Shown here piece by piece: positions 17,454-26,595 of a stretch of 64,000 nucleotides of DNA. Every line of letters begins with the position of its first letter. Position 1 is the first letter of the stretch. The translations under genes and the position numbers were made by a program. This stretch comes from Cutibacterium sp. (GTDB lineage: Bacteria; Actinomycetota; Actinomycetes; Propionibacteriales; Propionibacteriaceae): the NCBI RefSeq assembly GCF_030525615.1, contig NZ_JAUNEJ010000006.1, positions 1 through 64,000 of the forward strand, in the 5' to 3' direction. Below the pieces are notes generated by a model. It saw nothing but the letters and a program-made list of their open reading frames with translations, did no database searches and was not told the origin of the DNA.

Positions 17454-18323
17454 GTGACGACAACTGTCAGTATGAGAACCTCACACTGGACCGAGATTTC
17501 CATCCCCACCCAGCTATGCCCAGGGGGAGTCGTATCTACCGCCGTGCTTATCGGGACCGGCCTCTCCAAGGCCAAGATCGATACCGCTCAGCGTCACGGT
17601 TCCATTACGCGGCTTCGCCAAGGGTGGTGGGCGCTGCCCGACGCTGACCCCAACGTGGTGGCGGCGGTGAGAGCTGGTGGTGTTTTGGGTTGTGTCAGTG
17701 CCTTGAAGATGATGGGCGTCTGGTCACCACTGGGTTCCCAGGTGCACTGTCGAGGCCATCGTGAACCGTTGTCCGCAACGGTTCGTTCTTGCCCGGCACC
17801 ACGCCGCGCTGCCCCCATTATCGCTGTCGACTCACCTGACATCGCAGTGCAATCGGTTGTCCGGTGCCTTGACCACGATGAAGCCGTGGCTGTCCTCGAT
17901 TCAGTGCTGCGAAAAGGGATACTTACGCACGAACGGCTTGAGGAGTGCCTTGCTCCGATACCGGCAGGTCGGCGGACCCTCCCTGACCTTGAGTGGGCCG
18001 ACTCCGGAACTGAGTCTTTGGTCCGGTGCCGGCTCCGTCGTCTCGGGCTGGTAGTGAGAACTCAAGTCACCATTGAGCACGTCGGCCGAGTTGACATGGT
18101 GGTCGGGGACCGGCTGATTATCGAGGTCGATTCGGTGGCACACCATACAGACGTCGCAGCATATTCCAACGATCGGCGGCGCGATCTTGAACTCGTCTCG
18201 CGGGGCTATCTGGTCATTCGGGTCACGTGGCACCAGGTCATGTACGACTGGGATCATGTCGAGCAGCTCATTATGGAAATCGTTGGAGCCGGTGACCACA
18301 TGGGTGGTGTCCGCTCAAGCTGA
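17454..18323 (+). CDS. AbiEi-type antitoxin-domain protein with PD-(D/E)XK-like C terminus
   Basis: Product of 289 residues. The N-terminal half resembles AbiEi winged-helix proteins (AQRHGSITRLRQGWWALP, then GGVLGCVSALKMMGVW). The C-terminal part (about 195-285) resembles DUF559/Vsr-like nuclease folds: GRVDMVVGDRLIIEVDS supplies the D and ExD, followed by DRRRDLELVSRGYLVIRVTW. No toxin gene (AbiEii-like nucleotidyltransferase) is adjacent. GTG start at 17454; ATG at 17472 is an alternative. It sits alone between map and infA inside the ribosomal protein region. Confidence 0.72.
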   Translation: MTTTVSMRTSHWTEISIPTQLCPGGVVSTAVLIGTGLSKAKIDTAQRHGSITRLRQGWWALPDADPNVVAAVRAGGVLGCVSALKMMGVWSPLGSQVHCRGHREPLSATVRSCPAPRRAAPIIAVDSPDIAVQSVVRCLDHDEAVAVLDSVLRKGILTHERLEECLAPIPAGRRTLPDLEWADSGTESLVRCRLRRLGLVVRTQVTIEHVGRVDMVVGDRLIIEVDSVAHHTDVAAYSNDRRRDLELVSRGYLVIRVTWHQVMYDWDHVEQLIMEIVGAGDHMGGVRSS

Positions 18324-18429
18324 CAATGGCGAAACCCGATCCCGAGGGCTGGTGACCTGCGGCTGATTTGGGACGGCGGCGTTGAGAAGGTATCGTTACC
18401 TGCTGGCTTCGTGTGCGCGGAGCCAACAG

Positions 18430-18450
18430 CCGTACCCGCAGGGGGTACGG
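18430..18450 (+). promoter_or_regulatory. Short hairpin in infA leader
   Basis: CCGTACCC and GGGTACGG pair around a five-base loop, 21 bases before the infA ATG. There is no U tract, so it is more likely a leader structure than a terminator. Confidence 0.4.
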
Positions 18451-18471
18451 TCAGCGGACAGATGGGACGTA

Positions 18472-18693
18472 ATGGCCAAGAAAGAGGGAGCACTCGAACT
18501 GGAGGGAACTGTCGTTGAGGCCTTGCCCAACGCCATGTTCCGTGTCGAACTCAAGAATGGACATCGCGTTCTTGCCACGATCAGCGGCAAGATGCGCCAG
18601 CACTACATCCGAATCCTGCCGTCAGACCGTGTTGTCGTCGAGCTGTCGCCCTACGACCTCACTCGCGGTCGGATCGTCTACCGCCACAAGTGA
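18472..18693 (+). CDS. infA: Translation initiation factor IF-1
   Basis: Product of 73 residues, a single OB fold: [39 protein letters not shown] and [16 protein letters not shown] at 18472 chosen by homology; the frame is open further upstream but that part is not IF-1-like. First gene of infA-rpmJ-rpsM-rpsK-rpsD-rpoA-rplQ. Confidence 0.98.
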   Translation: MAKKEGALELEGTVVEALPNAMFRVELKNGHRVLATISGKMRQHYIRILPSDRVVVELSPYDLTRGRIVYRHK

Positions 18694-18771
18694 GCTACGG
18701 CTCATTGCCAAGCGCTTAACGGCGCACCACCCAGGTTCCCGCCAGGGGACCGTTACGCGAAAGAGAATCTC

Positions 18772-18885
18772 ATGAAGGTTCAGCCGAGCGTCAAGAAGAT
18801 CTGCGACAAGTGCAAGATCATCCGTCGCCACGGCCGCGTGATGGTCATCTGCGAAAACCCGCGCCACAAGCAGCGTCAGGGCTGA
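18772..18885 (+). CDS. rpmJ: Ribosomal protein L36 (bL36)
   Basis: A 37-residue protein beginning [15 protein letters not shown]. It keeps the zinc-binding set CDKC...C...H (C+ type). AAAGAGAA precedes the ATG. Confidence 0.97.
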   Translation: MKVQPSVKKICDKCKIIRRHGRVMVICENPRHKQRQG

Positions 18886-19263
18886 GCCCACGCCGCGACG
18901 GGATCGCAGATTGTCCATACGACGGTCAGCAGGAATGCAGGGGTTCGGCCCCTGAGGTCCACCGTCAGGCCCACCCGCCAGGTGGGAGCGGTGAACAAGT
19001 GAACTGCACAACAGAACAAGCACCGGTTGCACACACTGGTGCAGACCTCCCGGGCGCTGCTCGGGACACCGTGGAAGCACGTCCTGGAACCCCGCTCGAA
19101 ACCATCGAGCACGGATCTGGGCCACTACCCCCGGACGAAGGCCGGGGCCTCGTCGGACGGTCAGACACCGCCCATCGTTCTTCGGAATGACGAGGACGCT
19201 CCACGCCGGACACCTTCGCGGCTCGACATTGTTCGAGTCGAAAGAACAAGAAAGGGATGCCAC
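18886..19263 (+). other. 378-base spacer between rpmJ and rpsM, no gene seen
   Basis: No credible reading frame fills this spacer, though the flanking genes are otherwise tightly packed. Several short self-complementary stretches occur (for example GGGGTTCGGCCCC and CCCACCCGCCAGGTGGG). It may contain an rpsM promoter and a structured leader, as the alpha operon has in other bacteria; this is not established here. Confidence 0.5.
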
Positions 19264-19641
19264 ATGGCACGCCTCATCGGAGTTGACCTGCCGCGCGACA
19301 AGCGTCTCGAGGTCGCCCTGACGTACATCTATGGAATCGGTCGCACCCGCGCCACCGAGACCCTCAAGGCCACCGGAATTAGTGGTGACCTGCGCGTTCA
19401 CGAGCTGACTGACGATCAGCTGGTGGCTCTGCGTGACCACATCGAGGCCAACTACCACGTCGAAGGTGACCTTCGCCGTGAAGTTGCCGCCGACATCCGC
19501 CGCAAGATTGAGATCGGCACTTACCAGGGCCGTCGTCACCGCAGTGGACTGCCGGTCCGTGGTCAGCGCACCCGCACCAACGCCCGTACCCGCAAGGGCA
19601 AGAAGAAGGCCGTCGCCGGCAAGAAGAAGGCCACCAAGTGA
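19264..19641 (+). CDS. rpsM: Ribosomal protein S13 (uS13)
   Basis: Product of 125 residues: [34 protein letters not shown], and the basic C-terminal tail [24 protein letters not shown] before the ATG. Starts the S13-S11-S4-alpha group. Confidence 0.98.
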   Translation: MARLIGVDLPRDKRLEVALTYIYGIGRTRATETLKATGISGDLRVHELTDDQLVALRDHIEANYHVEGDLRREVAADIRRKIEIGTYQGRRHRSGLPVRGQRTRTNARTRKGKKKAVAGKKKATK

Positions 19642-19712
19642 GCTGTGGCCCGTCGGGCACTCAGCAACCTTCATCGACGCGCAGATCACACTGATTTCAG
19701 GAGAAACACCAC

Positions 19713-20120
19713 ATGGCTACTGCAGGCCGCAAGGGCGCACCCAAGACCAAGGTGCGCCGCAAGGAAAAGAAGAATGTCGTCGCCGGACAGGCGCACATCA
19801 AGAGCACGTTCAACAACACCATCATCGCCATCACCGATCCTTCCGGTGCGGTGATCTCGTGGGCCTCTGCCGGTACCGTCGGCTTCAAGGGTTCTCGTAA
19901 GTCCACCCCGTTCGCCGCCCAGATGGCTGCTGAGGCCGCTGGACGTCGTGCCATGGAGCATGGCATGAAGCGGGTTGACGTTTTTGTTAAGGGTCCGGGC
20001 TCCGGCCGCGAGACCGCCATCCGTTCCCTCGGGGCGGTCGGCCTGGAGATCGGCCCGATCTCCGACGTCACCCCCGTTCCGCACAATGGATGCCGCCCGC
20101 CGAAGCGTCGCCGCGTCTGA
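19713..20120 (+). CDS. rpsK: Ribosomal protein S11 (uS11)
   Basis: Product of 135 residues with [30 protein letters not shown] and the terminal [21 protein letters not shown] site before the ATG. Confidence 0.98.
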   Translation: MATAGRKGAPKTKVRRKEKKNVVAGQAHIKSTFNNTIIAITDPSGAVISWASAGTVGFKGSRKSTPFAAQMAAEAAGRRAMEHGMKRVDVFVKGPGSGRETAIRSLGAVGLEIGPISDVTPVPHNGCRPPKRRRV

Positions 20121-20150
20121 CCCATTCCGAGAGCAAAGGACTGATACACA

Positions 20151-20756
20151 ATGGCCCGTTACACCGGCCCCCTTACTAAGAAGTCCCGTCGCCTCGGGAC
20201 TGACCTTGTCGGCAACGACAAGTCTTTCGAGCGTCGTCCGTACCCCCCGGGCGTTCACGGTCGCGGTCGTACCAAGGACTCCGAGTACTCGCTGCAGCTG
20301 CGCGAGAAGCAGAAGGCTCGTTACGCCTACGGCGTCCTGGAGAAGCAGTTCCGTCGTTATTACGAGGAGGCAGACCGTGCCCAGGGCAAGACTGGTGACG
20401 TCTTGCTGCAGATCCTCGAGTCACGTCTCGACAACGTCGTGTACCGCGCCGGGCTTGCTGTTACTCGTCGTCAGGCTCGCCAGCTGGTCAGCCACGGCCA
20501 CTTCCTGGTCAACGGTAAGAAGGTCAACATTCCTTCCTACCGTGTGAGTGCGCACGACATCATCGACGTACGTGAGAAGTCCAAGGACCTTCACCCGATC
20601 GTCGTTGCCCGCGAGACCTTCGAGACCCGTGAGATCCCGGCTTGGCTGGAGGTGCGCCCGAACAGAGGACGTATCCTCATCCATCAGCTGCCGACCCGTG
20701 AGCAGATCGTCGTCGACGTCAACGAGCAGGCCATCGTCGAGTTGTACTCGAAGTGA
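20151..20756 (+). CDS. rpsD: Ribosomal protein S4 (uS4)
   Basis: Product of 201 residues, with an S4 RNA-binding domain from about residue 90 (SRLDNVVYRAGLAVTRRQAR, QLVSHGHFLVNGKKVNIPSY). The zinc cysteines of some S4 proteins are absent. In other bacteria S4 represses this operon. Confidence 0.98.
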   Translation: MARYTGPLTKKSRRLGTDLVGNDKSFERRPYPPGVHGRGRTKDSEYSLQLREKQKARYAYGVLEKQFRRYYEEADRAQGKTGDVLLQILESRLDNVVYRAGLAVTRRQARQLVSHGHFLVNGKKVNIPSYRVSAHDIIDVREKSKDLHPIVVARETFETREIPAWLEVRPNRGRILIHQLPTREQIVVDVNEQAIVELYSK

Positions 20757-20759
20757 TCT

Positions 20760-20990
20760 AAGGGGGACGACCCCCTTTGGATCCCCCGAGCGGGTCAAGC
20801 TTGGTTGTCTAGCCTCTGGTTTTGGTGGTTGGGTTCGGGTTTGGGTTTGCTTGGGATTGTTTTAGGGGGGGACGACCCCCTTTGGATCCCCCGAGCGGGT
20901 CAAGCTTGGTTGTCTAGCCTCTGGTTTTGGTGGTTGGGTTCGGGTTTGGGTTTGCTTGGGATTGTTCTCGGGGGGACGACCCCCTTTGGA
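20760..20990. repeat. 105-bp tandem repeat with GGGGG-ACGA-CCCCC hairpins, rpsD-rpoA spacer
   Basis: A unit of about 105 bases starting AAGGGGGACGACCCCCTTTG is present twice (from 20760 and 20865), nearly identical, and a third copy of just the hairpin starts near 20970. Each hairpin has a five- to seven-pair G/C stem with an ACGA loop. The unit also carries GGATCCCCCGAGCGGG and a G/T-rich run. No coding frame is convincing. Possible roles are RNA processing, attenuation or a strain-variable repeat. Confidence 0.85.
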
Positions 20991-21116
20991 TGTGTGGCGG
21001 CTTTCGGTGATTCGGGGGCCGCCACTGAAAAACTGAATAACCTCCCGGCGGGGAGTTCCCGTCATCCCGTTCCCCTCTGCGCCTTCATATAGCGGTTGGC
21101 GCGAAAGGTAGAAAAC

Positions 21117-22136
21117 ATGCTCATCGCACAGCGTCCCACTGTCACTGAGGAGCCCGTCTCGGAGTTCCGCTCGAAGTTCATCATCGAGCCACTTGAGCCT
21201 GGCTTTGGCTACACCATCGGCAACTCGCTGCGTCGCACCCTGCTGTCGTCGATTCCGGGTGCTTCCGTGACGAGCATCAAGATCGAGGGAGTCCAGCACG
21301 AGTTCTCCACCATCGAGGGCTGCGTTGAAGACGTCACCGAGATCATTCTGAACCTTAAGGGCCTGGTGCTCTCCTCTGAGGAGGACGAACCCGTCACCAT
21401 GTACCTGCGCAAGTCCGGTGCCGGCGAGATCACTGCTGCCGACATCAATCCGCCGGCTGGCGTGACCATCCACAATCCGGAACTGCACATCGCCACCCTC
21501 AACAACGATGGCCGTTTCGAGATGGAACTCGTCGTCGAGCGTGGTCGTGGTTATGTGTCCAGCACCCTCAACGACGACCCGAACTCCGAGATTGGCCGGA
21601 TCGCTGTCGACTCCATCTACTCTCCAGTTCTCAAAGTGACCTATAAGGTCGAGGCCACCCGAGTTGAGCAGCGCACCGACTTCGACAAGCTCGTTGTCGA
21701 CGTAGAGACCAAGCCGAGCATTCTGCCGCGTGACGCCGTCGCTTCGGCTGGCAAGACCCTCGTCGAGCTCTTTGGTCTGACCCGTGAACTCAACGCTGAC
21801 GCCGAGGGTATCGAGATCGGTGCTGGTCCGGTTGACGAGGAATACGCCGAGAGTCTCGGAACCCCGGTCGAGGAACTCGACCTCACCGTCCGCTCGTACA
21901 ACTGCCTCAAGCGGGAAGGTATCCACACTGTTGGAGAGCTTGTCTCTCGTTCGGAGCAGGACCTGCTTGCCATCCGCAACTTTGGGTCCAAGTCCATCGA
22001 CGAGGTGAAGGAGAAGCTGGCTGAGCTCGGTCTGGCTCTCAAGGACTCCGCTCCGGGCTTTGATCCCCTGGCTGCCGCCGACGCCTACGACGAGGCGAAT
22101 GACGACGACGATTACGCAGAGACCGAGCAGTACTGA
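21117..22136 (+). CDS. rpoA: RNA polymerase alpha subunit
   Basis: Product of 339 residues with the N-terminal assembly domain ([20 protein letters not shown]), and the C-terminal helix-hairpin-helix domain ([26 protein letters not shown]), ending in an acidic tail. ATG at 21117 chosen for AAAGGTAG upstream and homology. Confidence 0.98.
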   Translation: MLIAQRPTVTEEPVSEFRSKFIIEPLEPGFGYTIGNSLRRTLLSSIPGASVTSIKIEGVQHEFSTIEGCVEDVTEIILNLKGLVLSSEEDEPVTMYLRKSGAGEITAADINPPAGVTIHNPELHIATLNNDGRFEMELVVERGRGYVSSTLNDDPNSEIGRIAVDSIYSPVLKVTYKVEATRVEQRTDFDKLVVDVETKPSILPRDAVASAGKTLVELFGLTRELNADAEGIEIGAGPVDEEYAESLGTPVEELDLTVRSYNCLKREGIHTVGELVSRSEQDLLAIRNFGSKSIDEVKEKLAELGLALKDSAPGFDPLAAADAYDEANDDDDYAETEQY

Positions 22137-22145
22137 GTTAACGGT

Positions 22146-22217
22146 GCAAGGGGGCGACCCCCTTGCGGCGGCGCTTACGAAGCAGGGGGACGACCCCCTT
22201 GCGACCCCCGAGGGGGT
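22146..22217. repeat. Hairpin cluster in the rpoA-rplQ spacer
   Basis: Three short G/C stems follow rpoA: GCAAGGGGG-CGA-CCCCCTTGC (22146-22166), AGGGGG-ACGA-CCCCCT (about 22183-22199), and ACCCCC-GA-GGGGGT (22204-22217). The second is the same hairpin type as in the rpsD-rpoA spacer. No U tract follows, so they are unlikely to be ordinary terminators inside this operon. The rest of the 291-base spacer holds no gene. Confidence 0.8.
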
Positions 22218-22427
22218 TCGGCTCTGGTTCTCAACCGTTGTTGGGTTGAGTACTGAGTCACTGTTAACAACTAAAGATTTCCTCTCTTCGGAGGGGAGGC
22301 CAGGGGGGTGGACCCTGGCCATACCCCCACCCGTCATCAGGGAAGGGGAGGGGAGGACAACCGTCCTTCCTCAGCCGGACTGCGGTGGGTCCACCTGCCC
22401 GCCGCACCGACACACAAGGAGAAAAGA

Positions 22428-23009
22428 ATGCCGAAACCTACTAAGGGTCCCCGTCTTGGCGGCTCCCCGGCCCACGAGCGGATCATCCTGCGAAACTTGG
22501 CCAGCCAGCTCTTTGAGCACGGCCACATCGTGACCACGGTTACCAAGGCCAAGCGCGTCCGTCCGCTCGCCGAGAAGCTCATCAATCGAGCCAAGACCGA
22601 CACTCTCGCCAACCGTCGTCTCGTCAACCGCACGATCACCGACCGCGGCATCGTGCACATCCTCTTCACCGAGATCGGCCCCCTCATGGAGGGTCGAAAC
22701 GGTGGTTACACCCGCATTACCCGCATCGGCAACCGCAAGGGCGACAATGCTCCCATGGCCGTCATCGAGATCGTCACTGAGAAGCTGACCTCGAAGGCTC
22801 CTAACAGCGCTGCCGACGCCAAGGCACAGATCAACGCCGCCACCGAGGCCAAGGACGCTGAGCCCGAGGCCAACGAGGGTGACGCTGCCATTGAGGACAA
22901 CACCCTCGCCGAGAACGCTGCTGCTGAGGCTCCCGTGGCTGATGAGCAGGACGCTGCCGAGGCCGACGAAAAGCCCGAGGAGAAGCCTGAGGAGAAGCCC
23001 GAGGCCTGA
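22428..23009 (+). CDS. rplQ: Ribosomal protein L17 (bL17) with acidic tail
   Basis: Product of 193 residues. Residues 1-120 are L17 ([27 protein letters not shown]). A further 70 or so residues form an Ala/Glu/Asp-rich tail ending in repeated [10 protein letters not shown]. Acidic L17 tails occur in other actinobacteria. ACAAGGAGAAAAGA precedes the ATG. Confidence 0.96.
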   Translation: MPKPTKGPRLGGSPAHERIILRNLASQLFEHGHIVTTVTKAKRVRPLAEKLINRAKTDTLANRRLVNRTITDRGIVHILFTEIGPLMEGRNGGYTRITRIGNRKGDNAPMAVIEIVTEKLTSKAPNSAADAKAQINAATEAKDAEPEANEGDAAIEDNTLAENAAAEAPVADEQDAAEADEKPEEKPEEKPEA

Positions 23010-23026
23010 TCCTCTTTCCAAACATC

Positions 23027-23063
23027 CAAGCGCCGGTCCCTCTCAGGGGCCGGCGCTTGTTTG
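23027..23063 (+). terminator. Terminator of the ribosomal protein/rpoA operon
   Basis: CAAGCGCCGGTCCC pairs with GGGGCCGGCGCTTG around TCTCA (one G-T pair), followed by TTTG. Confidence 0.85.
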
Positions 23064-23105
23064 AACACTCGATCCAGACTGGTCATCACCGCATAAGCTG
23101 AGACC

Positions 23106-24338
23106 GTGACGACCCTACGCATCGCTCAACTGGCCAACTTCGTCGGTCCTGTATCTGGTGGCATGAAGGTGGCCATCGACGCTCTCGGCAAGGGGTACGT
23201 CGCTGCCGGGCATGAGCGGATTCTCGTCATCCCGGGGCCGAAGGACCATATCACCGAGTCCGAGTCAGGTATCACGGTCGAGATTGCAGCACCGCGTGTT
23301 CCTGCTGGATACCGGATGATTGCTACCCCTTGGCGGGCCCTCGACGTCCTTGACCGGTTCCACCCCACGTCCATCGAGTCTTCGGACAAGTGGACACTCA
23401 CGCCCGCAGCAGGTTGGGCGTCGCGACGCGGAATCGGTTCAGTTCTGTTCAGTCACGAGCGCCTCGACGACATGCTGGCGATGTGGGTGCGTCGTCAATT
23501 CGGCGTCGCTGCCGCAGTCGGTGCCCTGAACCGTCGTCTCTCCAAATCCTTTGACATCGTGGTCGTTACCTCGGACTATTCGGCGGGTGAATTCGCCGAC
23601 ACTGGTGCTCGTTTGGTCAAGGTACCTCTCGGTGTTGACCTGCAGACGTTTAACCCAGACAAGCGTCAGACCGGCTTGTCGACACCTCGTTCCGACGGCC
23701 TGCTTAGGCTGTGTTACGTCGGGCGGATGAGCCACGAGAAGAGCCCACAACTGGCCGTCGCTGCGGCCGTCGAGTTGCACCGCCGTGGCGTCCCGCTGCG
23801 CCTGGATATGTACGGAGTTGGTCCAGACACAGAGGCCATGAAGAAACAGGCAGGCGACGCCCCGGTCTTTTTCAACGGTTTCGTCAAGGGACGCGACGAA
23901 GTCGCGCGTCGTTTCGCAGCTGCCGACATTTCTATGTCAGTGTGTCCGGCAGAGACCTTTGGTCTGGCGTCCCTGGAAGCCCTTGCCTGTGGCACTCCGG
24001 TTGTCACTGCCAATCGTGGCGGTGCTCACGAAATCGTCGACGTTACCAGCGGGGAAGCAGGTAGTGCCGACGCAGATGGTCTGGCGGACGCCACTGAGCG
24101 ATTGGCTGCCCGTCTCGGACCCGATCTGCGGATGGCTGCCCGGCGACGAGCTGAGCAATTCTCGTGGAGTGCCAGTGTCGAGAAGATGCTCGCCATCCAT
24201 TCCGAGATTGCCGCACGCCCCGGTAGGAAGCCCTACTGGAAGCAGAAACTCAAGGACCGTCATGCCGCCCGGAGAGGTGTCGACGATCCACTCGCCCCGC
24301 ACGATGAGCACATTGACGACCTACAGGAGCGTAGATGA
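23106..24338 (+). CDS. Family 4 glycosyltransferase (PimC-like mannosyltransferase)
   Basis: Product of 410 residues with the GT-B fold: SGGMKVAIDALGKGY at the N terminus, the acceptor-side His in FSHERLD, and the EX7E motif in CPAETFGLASLEALACG followed by GTPVV. This resembles actinobacterial phosphatidylinositol mannoside mannosyltransferases, but the acceptor cannot be read from sequence. GTG start. It overlaps the next gene by four bases. Confidence 0.82.
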   Translation: MTTLRIAQLANFVGPVSGGMKVAIDALGKGYVAAGHERILVIPGPKDHITESESGITVEIAAPRVPAGYRMIATPWRALDVLDRFHPTSIESSDKWTLTPAAGWASRRGIGSVLFSHERLDDMLAMWVRRQFGVAAAVGALNRRLSKSFDIVVVTSDYSAGEFADTGARLVKVPLGVDLQTFNPDKRQTGLSTPRSDGLLRLCYVGRMSHEKSPQLAVAAAVELHRRGVPLRLDMYGVGPDTEAMKKQAGDAPVFFNGFVKGRDEVARRFAAADISMSVCPAETFGLASLEALACGTPVVTANRGGAHEIVDVTSGEAGSADADGLADATERLAARLGPDLRMAARRRAEQFSWSASVEKMLAIHSEIAARPGRKPYWKQKLKDRHAARRGVDDPLAPHDEHIDDLQERR

Positions 24339-24967
24339 AAAAGATCCCACTCGTGCTGGCCGGCATGGCAGCAGTCGCCCTCCCCGTGGTTCTGGCGGCG
24401 CCGAAACCAGAACCTGCCCTACCAGCAGGACCCGACGGCAAGCCGTTACGTACTTTCGATGATGTTGTCTCGACCTGCCGCGCGACGGGTAAGACCGGCT
24501 GGGCCCTCGTCGACGAGGCGACTCAACTCGTCCACCGGATGTATACCCATTACTCGTGTTGGCACCTGTGGCTTAGCCCAGAAGCTTCGTTGGAGGCTGG
24601 GCATGGCCATGCTGGGCAATACAACATCGCATTAGGACGAGTACTCGAGGAGCTGGGGTTCCAAGTTCGTCCAGTTCACGCTGCACGGGTTCGCTTGGAA
24701 CACCACCCGTGGTACCACACCGGGCACAATTGGCTCCGGGTGACGTACGAGGGTAAAGAACTTGACGTGTGTGCCTCGCGGCCAGGCAACACCGCAGGGA
24801 ACGTCGCTTTTGTTCCCATCACCGAGGTCCTCGACCGCACCAGGCTCAACAGTATTGACACCACCCTCGCACTAGCCCCGATCGTCGTCGTCAGTGTATG
24901 GAAATCCTGGTTAACGGGATCGGGGGTCCAGCGCTGGATTTACCGGCCATTCGGCCAGTCGGCCTGA
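24335..24967 (+). CDS. Exported protein, possible transglutaminase-like fold
   Basis: Product of 210 residues with an N-terminal signal or anchor (about 5-22). The segment HAGQYNIALGRVLEELGFQV, followed by HTGHNWLRVTYEGKELDVCA, has the spacing of transglutaminase-like domains, with the His and Asp positions present. The position of the usual catalytic Cys seems to be His or Gln, so it may be inactive or belong to another fold. ATGA overlap with the glycosyltransferase suggests a joint role in envelope glycan work. Confidence 0.6.
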   Translation: MKKIPLVLAGMAAVALPVVLAAPKPEPALPAGPDGKPLRTFDDVVSTCRATGKTGWALVDEATQLVHRMYTHYSCWHLWLSPEASLEAGHGHAGQYNIALGRVLEELGFQVRPVHAARVRLEHHPWYHTGHNWLRVTYEGKELDVCASRPGNTAGNVAFVPITEVLDRTRLNSIDTTLALAPIVVVSVWKSWLTGSGVQRWIYRPFGQSA

Positions 24968-24986
24968 ATACGGGGAGATTCCAGCG

Positions 24987-26357
24987 TCAGGCATGCGACA
25001 GCTTCCCGGTTGCGGTCTTGGTAAGCGGCCGGTGCATGGTTTCAGGTGCCATGGACTGTCCAGTCACAGCGCCGACAACGCACAGAGCTGCCGCGATGAC
25101 CATGCACCACTTGATACCAATCGTCTCGATACCAAGCGGGAGCAAATAAGTGCCGAGGAAGGCACCAACGCGGCTGGCTGCTGACCCGAATCCCACACCA
25201 CTGGATCGGATGTCGGTATCGAAGATCTCTGAGGGATACACCGCAGTGAGGATGTCGCTGTAGGAGTTGACGAGGGCGAAGGCGGCCAAGCCCACCACCA
25301 GTACCCACGAGGGAGCATTGGTCCACAACCCGACAATCAGGAGAACTGCGGTCTGAATCCAGAACGGCCCGATGAGCATACGACGACGGCCGATTCGATC
25401 GATTGCCAGCACGCCAACGACTGCACCGACCACACCAATGGCGTTGGAGAGGATTGTCCCGGCAGCCTCAGACTTCACGTTGAGAGATTCCAGCACCTTC
25501 GGGGCGTAGGTGAAGATCGCGAAATATGGGGTGACGATGCAGGTCCAGAAAATGCAGACAAAGATGGTGCGACGCCGCTGGCCGGCACGAAATAGCTTGC
25601 GGTAACCCTCTCCGCTCACCGACTCCGCAGCGAGGTCCTCGGCATCGAAGTATTCCGGCCCCATGTGCGTCTCGACGACCTGGCGCGCCTCGGCCTCATG
25701 ACCGTGACGAAGCAGCCAGCGTGGAGATTCTGGAAGACCGATCCGTAAACCCAAGACGATGAGGGCAGGGATGGCCGAAGTAGCCAGGATCCACTTCCAT
25801 GAGACCCCAAGCCACAGCAGTGCGTACCCCAGCAGGACGGCGATGAGAAAGCCAATGCGCCAACACAGTTCGAGGAAAGCCAGCTTCGAGCCACGCTCGC
25901 GGGCCGGAGCGAACTCCGAGAGCATGGGCGCTCCGATCGAGTATTCGGCACCAATCGCCATGCCCAACAGGAATCTGAGGATTGCCAGCGAGATTCCGCC
26001 GGTGGCAAAGGCCTGCCCGACGCCGATAATGATGAACGCAATGATGTCGACGAGGAACATCTTGCGTCGCCCGAACTTATCGGTGAGGAAGCCGAAGAGC
26101 GGGGCACCAATGAAAATACCCAGCAAACTCGCAGCACCGACAAGCCCCTCTACCGCAGGGGAGAGTCCTAGGTCGTGATTGATATGCAAGATGACGACGC
26201 TGATGATGCCCAAATCGAAACCATCGAGACCGCCGCCGAAGGCCGTAGCAGCCGTCACGTGACGTAAGAATCGTCTGGCTTCGGGGGAAATCGATGATGA
26301 CGCCACTTGTGTGTCAGACGTCGGGCGGGCGGTATTGAGCTGAGTGTTGGCGGCCAT
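24987..26357 (-). CDS. MFS transporter, sugar-porter type
   Basis: Product of 456 residues with twelve predicted helices and sugar-porter-type motifs: GFDLGIISVV in helix 1, DKFGRRKMF between helices 2 and 3, PESPRWLLRHGHEAEARQV after helix 6, DRIGRRRML, and YPSEIF. I chose the ATG at 26357 with GGAAGGGG upstream; the longer frame has no such site. Substrate cannot be told; metabolite:H+ symporters and sugar porters share these motifs. Confidence 0.85.
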   Translation of the reverse strand: MAANTQLNTARPTSDTQVASSSISPEARRFLRHVTAATAFGGGLDGFDLGIISVVILHINHDLGLSPAVEGLVGAASLLGIFIGAPLFGFLTDKFGRRKMFLVDIIAFIIIGVGQAFATGGISLAILRFLLGMAIGAEYSIGAPMLSEFAPARERGSKLAFLELCWRIGFLIAVLLGYALLWLGVSWKWILATSAIPALIVLGLRIGLPESPRWLLRHGHEAEARQVVETHMGPEYFDAEDLAAESVSGEGYRKLFRAGQRRRTIFVCIFWTCIVTPYFAIFTYAPKVLESLNVKSEAAGTILSNAIGVVGAVVGVLAIDRIGRRRMLIGPFWIQTAVLLIVGLWTNAPSWVLVVGLAAFALVNSYSDILTAVYPSEIFDTDIRSSGVGFGSAASRVGAFLGTYLLPLGIETIGIKWCMVIAAALCVVGAVTGQSMAPETMHRPLTKTATGKLSHA

Positions 26358-26447
26358 TGTGGCAGCCCCTTCCAGTGGCGGACAATGCACCACGGAGCGC
26401 GGTTTAAGCCGATCTATCGGTTGATCGATACGCCGCTCCATGGTTCT

Positions 26448-26475
26448 TCGGTCGATAGTTCTGGTTTTCGACCGA
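26448..26475. promoter_or_regulatory. Inverted repeat upstream of MFS gene
   Basis: TCGGTCGA and TCGACCGA face each other with a 12-base spacer, about 90 bases before the MFS start; related ATCGAT/ATCGGT words occur at 26411-26430. This could be an operator, but the arms are short. Confidence 0.35.
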
Positions 26476-26547
26476 TTTATTTACCGTACTGGCAATGGAG
26501 GTCGCAGCGCTGAGATTTGACACAATGCGGGTTTTCTGGACACACAA

Positions 26548-26578
26548 TGAGGGACCCGTCGTGGCGACGAGTCCCTCA
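26548..26578 (-). terminator. Terminator after sodA
   Basis: TGAGGGACCCGTCG and CGACGAGTCCCTCA pair with a single mismatch around a three-base loop, 18 bases beyond the sodA stop. Confidence 0.75.
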
Positions 26579-26595
26579 TGAGTTCAGATGGCCTC

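Noticed and set aside
18622..19689. 355-codon minus-strand frame across infA-rpsM
   Set aside because: Shadow of infA, rpmJ and rpsM; composition is not protein-like over its length.
20862..22337. 491-codon minus-strand frame across rpoA
   Set aside because: It is antisense to rpoA and the repeat spacers, has no known motif, and arises from GC-biased codon positions.
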